In this document: positions 53,122-62,054 of the stretch, one piece after another
How the letters are laid out: every line of letters begins with the position of its first letter
Position numbering within the stretch: position 1 is the stretch's first letter
Source: Perkinsus olseni
Taxonomy: Eukaryota > Perkinsozoa > Perkinsida > Perkinsidae
Length of the DNA: 64,000 nt
Direction of reading: 5' to 3'
Assembly (NCBI GenBank): GCA_013115135.1
Contig: JABANP010000076.1
Coordinates: 103,054 to 167,053, forward strand
Program-made: the position numbers and the translations under genes
The notes under the pieces: generated by a model
The model's database searches: none
The model's input: the letters and a program-made list of their open reading frames with translations, nothing else
What the model was told of the DNA's origin: nothing

Positions 53122-53799
53122 ATGGAGCAAGAGGAGGAATCCGATTCCGACGATAAGTCAGGGTCGGAAGAATCCGACGCCGGAAATTATGGAGGCGATG
53201 AGTCGGAGTCGGAAGAATCCGACGGCGGAAATTACGAAGGCGACGAGTCGGAGTCGGAAGAATCCGAAGGCGAAAATTGTGAAAGCGATGAGTCGGAGTC
53301 GGAAGAATCCGTCGCCGAGGATTCCCAGAGATTGCTCGAGAATACTCCAATTGAGAATGCCGAAATAGAGGATGATGATGACGAAGGTAAACGCCATTTA
53401 CCTTCATCATACCGTTTACTAAACGGAAGACCATTGAGAATTCGGGCTTTTGTGTATTCGAATGTGATCATTGAAGATTCGTCCCGGTTCGAGGGCTCGC
53501 ACATTGAGTCAACAAGGCGATCGACACTCTCTGAGCGTACTATTTTCCGCAACGACGACGTTGAAGATAACGGACACACAGCACACAGCAGTGGCGGTGC
53601 CCTTCCGGACCAGGCCTGCTCGTTCACCTTGACATTCGATCTGTCGCCGGAATCAGGTAGTAGTTGCTTCGCATCTGGTAAATCAGAATCAAAAATACCC
53701 GATAGACTAAGTTTCCGTTATGCACGAAGCCATCGCATACATCAGGTCACACTCAGGTCGGACATGGTGCGGTCAGAGCGTCGCCTAGTAATTCTGTGA
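53122..53799 (+). CDS. Acidic Ser/Glu-repeat protein, possibly a second MULE-element ORF
   Basis: The first third is highly acidic with in-frame 15-residue repeats (ESESEESDGGNYEGD type). A second part reads RHLPSSYRLLNGRPLRIRAF and then VYSNVIIEDSSRFEGSHIES, with LPDQACSFTLTFDLSPESGS further on. No family was recognised. An intron may lie near 53385 (GAAGGTAAACGCC). It is only about 350 bases from the transposase end and on the same strand, so it could be an accessory ORF of the same element. Confidence 0.4.
   Translation: MEQEEESDSDDKSGSEESDAGNYGGDESESEESDGGNYEGDESESEESEGENCESDESESEESVAEDSQRLLENTPIENAEIEDDDDEGKRHLPSSYRLLNGRPLRIRAFVYSNVIIEDSSRFEGSHIESTRRSTLSERTIFRNDDVEDNGHTAHSSGGALPDQACSFTLTFDLSPESGSSCFASGKSESKIPDRLSFRYARSHRIHQVTLRSDMVRSERRLVIL
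53200..53334 (+). repeat. 45-bp acidic coding repeat
   Basis: GAGTCGGAGTCGGAAGAATC recurs at 53200, 53245 and 53290, spaced exactly 45 bases, with a degenerate earlier unit near 53160. Each unit encodes ESESEES followed by a variable Gly/Asn/Tyr/Glu stretch. Confidence 0.85.
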
Positions 53800-54339
53800 C
53801 TAGCGCTGTGCTTGGATCATGCAGCCCCAGCGCGATCCTTCCGGTCCGGTCTCCCCCATACTCGGGTATCGCTGTGGGTGAATTCGACTGGTCACCAACC
53901 GAAAATTACCGATCTGGATACTACCGGACTCTTGTGCTTTCTCGAGTAAGAAACTGTGATTGCTGAAAGAATGTAGCTGAAACTTTCACGCAGAGTGGCA
54001 GCCCGGACCAGGTTGAGGTTCCTGAAGGGACCCAAGAGCTGGTAACAAGCGACGTCTTAGAACCTGTGCCCTCCCATACTGCGCACTGCACTGATCCTGT
54101 CGGCAACCCCGGGAGCAACCCTGTAACCCGCAAGAGGCGCAAAACGGGACATCGTAGAAGGCGGCGAGGCCCTCAAAATTCCGCTCCTATGGTCGCAACT
54201 AGCATCATCACTAAGGATGGCATAAGTAAGATGCGTGCAATCGAGCGCTGATGATCCAAAGTTTGGATTCCAAACTATAATAAACTCGCTCGGCTCGCGT
54301 CGCTAGGAGGATTTACTGCAATTAGGAGAGGTCGTGGCG

Positions 54340-54606
54340 ATGGACGACTGGGAAGGAGCGTGCCCGAAATGCGGAGAGCCGTGGTATGGTCCTCGAGAGC
54401 TAATATGTTGCGACCAAGTGAAGGGATCGACTTCCAAACTAGAGTTTCTGAGCTGTTGGATTTCAGTGCAACTGCTGGTATCACATGCCATGCGTAGGTG
54501 TAGCAGCTGCACCGGAAGGGGAGTGGTGAGTCACCTCGGTCAGAGGCACGCGATGGGAGTCTCGCCACAGGTTCTGCCCTGGCTGTGTCTGAATGTGGAT
54601 GAATGA
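54340..54606 (+). CDS. Small ORF with Cys pairs (low confidence)
   Basis: An 88-residue frame from the Met at 54340 contains CPKCGEPWYGPRELICCDQ and later RRCSSCTG, two Cys pairs that could hold zinc. There is no family match and no intron evidence. It lies in the sparse region between the acidic ORF and the 201-bp repeats, and may be spurious. Confidence 0.2.
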   Translation: MDDWEGACPKCGEPWYGPRELICCDQVKGSTSKLEFLSCWISVQLLVSHAMRRCSSCTGRGVVSHLGQRHAMGVSPQVLPWLCLNVDE

Positions 54607-54675
54607 AATGCCGTGCATGATGGTGTCATCTCACGAACGCCTTTTGAGTTGGAGTCTCCAACTTGGGAAGTTCAT

Positions 54676-55080
54676 ATTCGAGCCCCAGCACGCCACGTTG
54701 GACTAGGGACAGTCATCCAAGCACGCAAGAGGCAATAACCTACGGACCTAACCCGTACCCTATGACGCGAAGAAGCCTCAGCGCGGTCAAGGTCAGACGG
54801 TCATGTCAGACTCAGCTTGACGGTCTAGGGTCTAGCTAGGTTCGCAGAGGCGAGCACCTCTGCGAACCAGGATAGTATTCGAGCCTCAGCACGCCACGTT
54901 GGACTAGGGACAGTCATCCAAGCACGCAAGAGGCAATAACCTACGGACTTAACCCGTACCCTATGACGCGAAGGAGCCTCAGCGCGGGCAAGGTCAGCTA
55001 GAGGTGTCAGACTCAGCTTGACGGTCTAGGGTCTAGCTAGGTCACTAGAGGCGAGCATCTCCGCAACGAAGCCCTCTAGT
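54676..55080 (+). repeat. 201-bp tandem repeat, two copies, with embedded hairpin
   Basis: The unit beginning ATTCGAGCCCCAGCACGCCA at 54676 recurs at 54877 (period 201), with only scattered differences over its first 165 bases or so (AGGGACAGTCATCCAAGCAC is identical). Near the end of copy 1, GGTTCGCAGAGG (54839-54850) pairs perfectly with CCTCTGCGAACC (54857-54868) around a 6-base loop. Copy 2 has a degenerate version. There is no coding frame. It could be a duplicated structured RNA gene or a satellite unit. Confidence 0.7.
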
Positions 55081-55186
55081 CCTAAGTCCCTAGCGTGTAG
55101 AGAGGGAAAAAGGGGCAGGCAGGGTGGACGGGAGAGTGCGGGAGGGCGGGAAAGAGGGGAAAGAAGGAAGATGAGGAAAAGAGGAT

Positions 55187-55264
55187 TTGTGGCCAACGAA
55201 AGGAAAAAAGTGGCCAGTCGAGAAAAAAAGTGGCCGGGCGCAGCAAATTTGTGGCGCGCGAAAA
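55187..55264. repeat. Phased GTGGCC array, candidate right terminal inverted repeat
   Basis: GTGGCC or GTGGCG occurs at 55189, 55210, 55230 and 55251 with A-rich spacers. The last unit (AAATTTGTGGCGCGCGAAAA) resembles the dispersed TTTCGTGGCGCG motif. The reverse complement lines up with 47044-47120. Confidence 0.5.
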
Positions 55265-55508
55265 GATGAAGGCGGAAAGAAGAGCCGAATGGAATGGAAT
55301 GAGCTCGAATCTAGTTCGATCTCGAGTTCGATCCCGGCATGTCGCATTTTCCCGTCATTATTGAAACTTGAATTCGAGCCTCGAATTTCGAGGGCGAAGG
55401 AATCTAAGCAATCCCGATGGCTGTTATATGAAGCCGAGCTGCTATTGAGGACAGATGTTTCTTTTGTGTGATTAGGAGAGCTGGGCGTAGTCGTTGAGTT
55501 TCCCTAGA

Positions 55509-58429
55509 ATGGCCCGTGAACCCTCTTCATCCTTGAAGAGCTTTTCCTCTGTACCACATAAAGTGGTTGTACATTGTGGCGCTGGTGATCATCGTGATGG
55601 TAAATCTAGTGGTGTATTCTGTGCCAAACACTTCAACCAAATACATGCATTGGACGAGTCATTACAGTCTCAACTAAAGCATCTCGGCTATGACGTCTGC
55701 ACTAATGTAATAACAACAAAAGTAGCAAGGGCTGATACTGAGGGTCTTTGCAGGTACAATCTAAGACGATACCCATAGCACTAGAAGGCAAGGATTGTCT
55801 GATACGGTCAAGTACAGGTAATAAGAATAATACTGTCGTTCTTGCCTGCCCCTGTGCACCTGTTTTTTCACAAGGTTCTGGTAAGACCTTGTCCTTCGCT
55901 ATACCCATAATAGATAGAATAAAGAAGCTAACACCTGAACCCGTGAGGAAGGACGGTGTGTTATGTAATAAAATGTATGGAGGTTACTGAGAGAAATAAC
56001 CATCATCGTAGGTGTTATACTGTCACCTACTAAAGAGCTGGCGCTTCAAACTCTTAACGTTATGGAGAAGTTGACGCAAATGATGCCGAACATCGTCTGT
56101 GGTAATGATGTTGCTGAATGGACATAACAATTACAGAGGCTTACCGGCTTTATCGTAGGTTCGTTGACTGGTGGTGAGAACCCCAAGAGCGAGAAGTCGA
56201 GGATAAGGAAGGGTATTAACATACTCTGCGCGACACCTGGACGATTGAAGTAATAGCAGGAGTGTTGTGGTGGTTGGGGGAATGCTCATGCCTATCTTAG
56301 CTATCATCTGGCTAATACCGCTTCATTGAAAGTTGACAAATGTATGGTATTGGTTATGGACGAAGCTGATAGATTATTGGATATGGGGTTCGAGAAACAA
56401 GTGAAGGATATCTATGATAAATTGCACCAGAACGACAACGATAACATACAGTGTATGCTGGTATCAGCCACACTATCTAACAAGGTTAAGGAGCTGGCTA
56501 AGTGGGCGTTGAAGGACGATGCGAGGTAGTAGTGGTAGGAGGGTATCATGGAGTAGTAGATAATAGATGGTATACATGGTAAAATATAGGTTTTTATTAT
56601 CAGTACTTTCGTTAATAATAACTAGAAAAACTGTTACAAAAATCCATGAAGATAGATGAACCTTATATAAGGGAATCATAATATGAACTACATCGTGTAT
56701 AGTGATGAGACGTGTAATGGAATGTGACGTATTACGACGTATATGGTTATAGAGTTGTACTGTCGTTGCCAGTTGGATCGATTGTGATAATGCACCACCG
56801 AAGAAGTTAAAGCAGACGGCAGTGATCTACAAGGAGAAAAGGATAGAATACCATTACTACTATCGCTGATACTGAAGGTGATGATCAACGAGGTGAGGAG
56901 ATGGAAGGTCGTTAGTCTCGTTATTAGGCTGCCAATAAGCAGCTCACACCTCGTAAGGGCGATGGCGATGATGATAGTGTACAGCGGATAATGGTATTCA
57001 CGTCCAATTGTGCTACTGTGGATTATCTACACAATCTGTTGACAACGTTACCGTGGCCGATGGGTGGAAAGAGGAGAGACGGTGGAAATAATAGTCAAGA
57101 TTCTTCCGAACAGAACTGGCCCAAAAGTAATATAAATGGCGAGCAATGGGATGGGTAGGGGATTTGCTGTCAGGTCGACGTCAATTGAAGCGAGAGATGA
57201 ATGCCCAGACTACCGCATCGGGGGCTCCGGCTGGTATCAGTGATGAAGCTATGAAGCAAATCGCAAGGGGAGGTATGCGTTGTGATATCGGTGACACGCT
57301 GTCTGATATTAGTTCATATTCTCAGTGTCTTCATCGAAATCGGAAGAGCATGACGATAATGAGGATGAGGATGTTAAGTTGATGCTGGGCGTATTGGGTG
57401 ATGGGATCTACAAATTACACGGAGACTTGCCCGCTGAGGACCGCAATGGTGCTATGTCCGACTTCACATCATCATCTACTTCACAAGAGGAAGATGATAC
57501 CACTGCCAAGAGCAGGACGAAGGTAGTGAGTCGGATGGTAGCTCGGGCGGTGTATCATAGTGATTATCAGTTGCTCGTATGCACTGATGTGGCTGCCCGC
57601 GGGTTGGACATCAAAGACGTGGATCTGGTCATACAGTACGATCCACCAACTACGTCAATTGAAGAGTACATACATCGTGTGGGGAGAACTGCGAGAATTG
57701 GTCGATCGGGAAATGCTGTACTGATGCTGCGTGAACACGAGAAAGAGTAAGGGCGATGGTAGCAACGTTGCTAATGGTACCGTTTGTGTCTTCAGTTACG
57801 TTCAGAGAGTTGAGAGTTTCATGGCATCATCGTCTAAGGACGGTAATGCTGTAGCAGGAGAGGGAACGACGAAGCCGATAGCTGTCGTTGAAAATACTCT
57901 GTCCATACTGGAAGAAATAGCGAAGTCAGCCCCAAGTGAATCACCATTGTCATCAGCAGTGAAGGTCAAGAATGAGGGTGATAATACGAAGCCTGCTACA
58001 CCGTATCAGCGGAAACAGGCGCGGAAGGCTGGTATCAGGGATCTCCGAGGGTACTAAAGTGAGGGCCGTCATGGCAACGATGAGCCGTCGTTGTGATAGA
58101 TACATATCGGCGATGATAAATCGTCATATTGAAGGAGATGAATCGTTGAGCAATTCGGCGAGGAAGGCGTATTTCAGTTCACTGAGAGCGTATCGGACTT
58201 ATCCCCAGCAGCTGAGGGACATCTTCGATTTCTCGAAAATCGATTTTAGATTGTTCTCGGCTGGTTTTGGACTTCGACAAGTAATAATGTCGTTGTAGGG
58301 CAACGGATGTATAATAAGCTTCGTTGGCAGATACCGAAGAGCTCGTATGATGTCTCACAGGCTAATAAGTCAACACATGACGGTGTGAATGGCAAGAAGA
58401 GAAAATATGGAAAAGAGAACGACGGGTAA
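55509..58429 (+). CDS. DDX31: DEAD-box RNA helicase DDX31/Dbp7
   Basis: DDX31/Dbp7 is a nucleolar ATP-dependent RNA helicase needed for assembly of the large ribosomal subunit. After splicing, the motifs run in order: Q motif and [34 protein letters not shown], motif I STG joined by a phase-1 intron to [30 protein letters not shown], the subfamily-specific [45 protein letters not shown] (motif II), [17 protein letters not shown] (III), [34 protein letters not shown] (V), and [20 protein letters not shown] (VI). The C-terminal DUF4217 part reads [20 protein letters not shown] and FGLRQ, with a Lys-rich tail ending near 58429. An insertion of acidic residues (near 57480) lies between IV and V. 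Some joins (56030-56160, 58280) are approximate. The gene is visibly more A/T-rich than its left neighbours. Confidence 0.88.
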
Positions 58430-59946
58430 TGATAGCGGCGACAGAAATTGGTGTACGTATTGATGGACAGTATCTTCAGGTCATCGTCGTACGATAAGGG
58501 TGAAGTTCATAAGAAGTCACGTATGTACAACAACGTTCAACAGCTTACTCTTGATGAGTTTGCTGCGTAATATACACGTCGCAGTGATAGTGATGATAAT
58601 ACTTATTATTGTTACTAGTACTACTCTACCAGTTCATTATTCGACCATTATTACTTACTCTGGATGTTATCCACCATTCAGTTTCTTCTCTTTGTTGTTA
58701 ATGGTTAAGTTAACCGTTATAATGACGACAAGGTCACCTCCCGGATTTTCCCCAACGGAGTGGTTCTAGCCATGATGATGGAACACCGCCATACTTCAAG
58801 ATCGTCGAATGCGATTTCCTATGATCGACAGTAACGAAGTTGAGAATTTCTATCGCATCTGTCTAGCACGCGGGATCTGTCTCTGAACGGCTTCCGCAGT
58901 GCAGAGTCTCAGCCACAGCTTAAATATCGTTTGCTGTCAGAATGGTCTGCTTTCGGCTGCGTTATTGATGGAATACGACTGATGTCACATCTGTCACAAC
59001 CTCACAGCGATCTGATGACACATCAGTGATGTGTGATCAGATCGCTGTGAGGTTGCTTTGAGCAGTTGGTCGTAAGGTATCTAAAGTAGTTTTCGCTCGC
59101 CCTTTTTTTCGCGACGCGGTCATACTCCTTAGCCATTGGCAGCAGCGAAAAGATGTAAATTCGGAATTTCGTCTCCTTAATCGAGGAAATGCATGCTCGA
59201 GCTTCGCCGAACGACACTACTTCTAAACTCACTTGCGGTAACCTACGCTGTAGGCCCTACAGGTTGGGTTAGGGAAAAGTGTGGAACGTGCACCATTTTG
59301 TTAGCGGAGCGATACTTTGCGGCGTCACCTACTATCGCTGGCGCACCTTCATATGGTTCAACTGGCATGAAGCTTGACGGAGGGCTAGTCGCTTCGAGTG
59401 GATTGAACTTTAGAAGGTAGTGAGTTTCCGATGAAACAAGGAGTGATTCCAATTTTCACGTCTCTGGGTGGATACCATTACCTATCGTCAATCCTCCCGT
59501 TGGTTTTCACAGTAAGCCTTCGTGTGGGGAGGATGGCGGAATCCGATCAACGAATGGCAACAAGGTGATATTCCGGCCGCTTAGGAGAGGCCCTGAGACC
59601 CGTACCGCATCGAGTCTCTCTTTGTTGTTGAGTTGTTCTTGGGCGTTGAGACGTTCCGAGCTAGCAATAACCATTCATTATTGCACTCGTCGCATGGAAG
59701 GTTATCGAAGGTCATTCAACTCTACCGAACTCTCGTCTTCGCCGTCGAGTCAGCTTGTGAATGCCTCTAGCTGAAGATAGGATAGCACTGGTTCTAGCGC
59801 TACCCCTCAAAACACTACTCGAGTGATTCAAACCCATGACTAGCGTTTCGAAGGGGTTGGCTATGCTGTCCTCGATGTGGGGTATTCCCCACAGCATCTG
59901 TCCATCGCATTTTTTGTAGTTTTTCCCCTTCGCTTTGCCGCTGAGC
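58430..59946 (+). other. Interval between DDX31 and the second transporter
   Basis: There is no gene I can support in these 1.5 kb. A hydrophobic frame at 58500-58769 is A/T-rich and unlikely to be real. A frame at 59193-59420 (LAVTYAVGPTGWVREKCGTC) is possible but isolated. A long palindrome lies at 58997-59055. The 3' part should contain the promoter of the transporter gene. Confidence 0.3.
58997..59055. repeat. 59-base nearly perfect palindrome (20-bp arms)
   Basis: CAACCTCACAGCGATCTGAT (58997-59016) is perfectly complementary to ATCAGATCGCTGTGAGGTTG (59036-59055). The centre holds a further inverted repeat, CACATCA and TGATGTG, around a single G, separated from the arms by a two-base mismatch. 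It could extrude as a cruciform or fold as a long hairpin RNA. Confidence 0.9.
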
Positions 59947-61329
59947 ATGGCCGCCGTCGCCGCTGTCGAGACCGAAGTCTGTAGTCCAGCTGAGAAAGTG
60001 AATGCAGACTCCAATCCACCTGTAGAGTCGAAGCCGTCTTCGGAATCCGCTTTCCGGCGTATCTTCCGGAGTGGCCATATTATTGCTCCTGATGGACGGT
60101 TTAGTGCCGTTTTTAATCTGGCAGCAGCTACCCTCGGTGCTGGTGCCTTGGCAGTACCCATTTCTATTCTAAACGCAGGCATCCTTGGCGGCCTCCTCCT
60201 GTTGTTTGCTATGGGAACTCTATCTCTTTTATCGATAGCGATGATAACGCAAGCTTGTCATGCTACTGGCAAGCCGTCCTATGAGGAGCTGTTGGAGCAC
60301 CTTTTCGGCAAACGCGTTGGTTACGTATTCGACTTGGTCATGGTTCTCTTTTGCTTCGGCACTTGCGTTACCTACATGATCACTCTGTTTGACATCCTCT
60401 CACCCGTGTTGATCCACATCATCGGTCCTGACCCTGACAACTGGTTCCTGGCTCTGTGGGTGCATCGTATACCATTCACGGCGATATTGGCGATTGTGGT
60501 CCTCTTGCCGTTGTCGTTGCGAGAGCATATAAGCGAGATCCGTTATGTTACTTTCTTGGGTGTACTCGGCGTGTGTTTCCTATCTTTAACCTCAGTCTAT
60601 GTTTTAGGTCGCTACGGTGTGTCTGACGAGGTCCCGTCGAATATGGTGTCCCCAGTGAATGGTTGGACCAGCATGATGGCGGCTATCAATACGTATACGT
60701 TTGCTTACTGTAATCAGCCTAATGTTCCAGAGGTTTACATCCAGGTCCGTGACCCTACCCTCGGCGTTTCCTCCCGGTCGTGGCATGGACGATTTTTATC
60801 TGTTTTTCTGTCTATGGTACCATCGGTGTTATGTGCTTCTTCGCCTTTTGGTATGAATCTAGAGTCCTCGGTCATCGTGAATATGGGTCAGTATATTTCC
60901 CAAGGGGATGTGATGGTCTGCATGGCTTTCGCTCTTATGTGCATCACAGTGGTGGGTGCCTTCCCCCTCGTGGTCTACCCTCAGAGGAGCTCGATCGTTC
61001 ATGCCATCTCGGCGGTCGTGCCACCAAAGACGTCCTTTAGAAGGCGTGTTTACGGCTGGATAGTGGTGTTACTTATCATCGGTCTATCCTACGCCGTGGC
61101 CATCGCATTACCCGATGTTAATGTTATGTTGGGATTGGTTGGATCCCTGACCGGTTCAATTGTTACATTTTATTCCCCGGCCGCCTTCATATTGAAGATA
61201 TCCAAGAAGCCCCTCCTCACCTTTGACGTTGAGCATATCGTATGTTACGTATTGATAGCCGTTGGGACACTCGCATTCGTGCTGGGGACCTACGCCTCAG
61301 TTCAAGGTGTTATCGATTACTATAATTAG
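59947..61329 (+). CDS. AAAP/SLC38-type amino-acid transporter, copy 2
   Basis: This is a close paralogue of the transporter at 37272, about 460 residues, intronless. The TM1 signature FNLAAATLGAGALAVPISIL and CNQPNVPEVYIQVRDPT are present. The N-terminal about 40 residues differ from copy 1. Between about 60757 and 60847 the protein reads in the wrong frame (LGVSSRSWHGRFLSVF). Shifting the frame there gives RRFLPVVAWTIFICFSVYGT and then IGVMCFFAFG, which aligns with copy 1 (KRFIPVVVWTIAVCFIVYVT). Two single-base changes explain it: ACCC for ACCCC at the left edge and GCCTTTTGG for GCCTTTGG at the right. The gene is therefore probably intact in the organism. The last 230 coding bases are almost identical to copy 1. 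Confidence 0.9.
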   Translation: MAAVAAVETEVCSPAEKVNADSNPPVESKPSSESAFRRIFRSGHIIAPDGRFSAVFNLAAATLGAGALAVPISILNAGILGGLLLLFAMGTLSLLSIAMITQACHATGKPSYEELLEHLFGKRVGYVFDLVMVLFCFGTCVTYMITLFDILSPVLIHIIGPDPDNWFLALWVHRIPFTAILAIVVLLPLSLREHISEIRYVTFLGVLGVCFLSLTSVYVLGRYGVSDEVPSNMVSPVNGWTSMMAAINTYTFAYCNQPNVPEVYIQVRDPTLGVSSRSWHGRFLSVFLSMVPSVLCASSPFGMNLESSVIVNMGQYISQGDVMVCMAFALMCITVVGAFPLVVYPQRSSIVHAISAVVPPKTSFRRRVYGWIVVLLIIGLSYAVAIALPDVNVMLGLVGSLTGSIVTFYSPAAFILKISKKPLLTFDVEHIVCYVLIAVGTLAFVLGTYASVQGVIDYYN

Positions 61330-62054
61330 GCCTTGTCAGCCGTTAAGGCAACAATTCTCTGAGAAGTGGTGGTGGTTCTGTTCTACGCCGTTGTTGATTG
61401 TCTGATGACACCTTCAGGGCTATGCTCAAATAAGAATGTTTTTACCAGCAACAATATGGCTTCTCATACTACCACTGTTCTCCTCGTACCATTCATCGTC
61501 GTAGCAGCTCTAACACTATTCTTTCATTCTCCCGTTCTGGCGTGGGTTAGCGAGAAGACCCAGATTCGTTTGATGACTTTTCTACAGATTTTGCCTTCAT
61601 TTCTGCACTCGATAGGACACCTGGGTAGATTAATCTTTTTGGGTGTACTCTGGTGTCGATTGACGATAAGAGTTAACTGACAAGAGAATCGTTTTATGCT
61701 TGTCATGGTGTTGATTTATCTAGTTGCCTTGGGTAAGGGCCAAGGATGATGGAAGGCCCCAATCGGGAGAAGCCTTCGAGATCCGATCGGACCCTTGACT
61801 ACTTCTGCGTCGACCCGCACGCAGAAGTCCCTATCTCGGTGTTTCTATCACCTTCGACTTTTCATCTGGCATGTTCGTCCGGCCCTCTTTACGAGACGAG
61901 ACATGCAGTTCAACCTTGAAGCTTCGTCTCTTTTCTTCACGCAGTCTTTGTTCTTCTACTCCCTTCAGCTAGGAGCTCCTAAAATTTCTCTATATCGAGT
62001 TCCTGAGTCCTCACGCTTTCGATCAGGCTCGTCTTAATTGGCATTCCTCATAAC
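61330..62054 (+). other. Interval between transporter copy 2 and ERG4
   Basis: These 725 bases are mostly non-coding. One hydrophobic frame (61459-61680, HTTTVLLVPFIVVAALTLFF) could be a small membrane protein but has no supporting context. No regulatory motif of the GTGGCGCG type is seen here. Confidence 0.3.

Noticed and set aside
58500..58769. Hydrophobic 89-residue frame after DDX31
   Set aside because: A/T-rich sequence naturally gives Ile/Leu/Val codons; no signal, intron or homology support.
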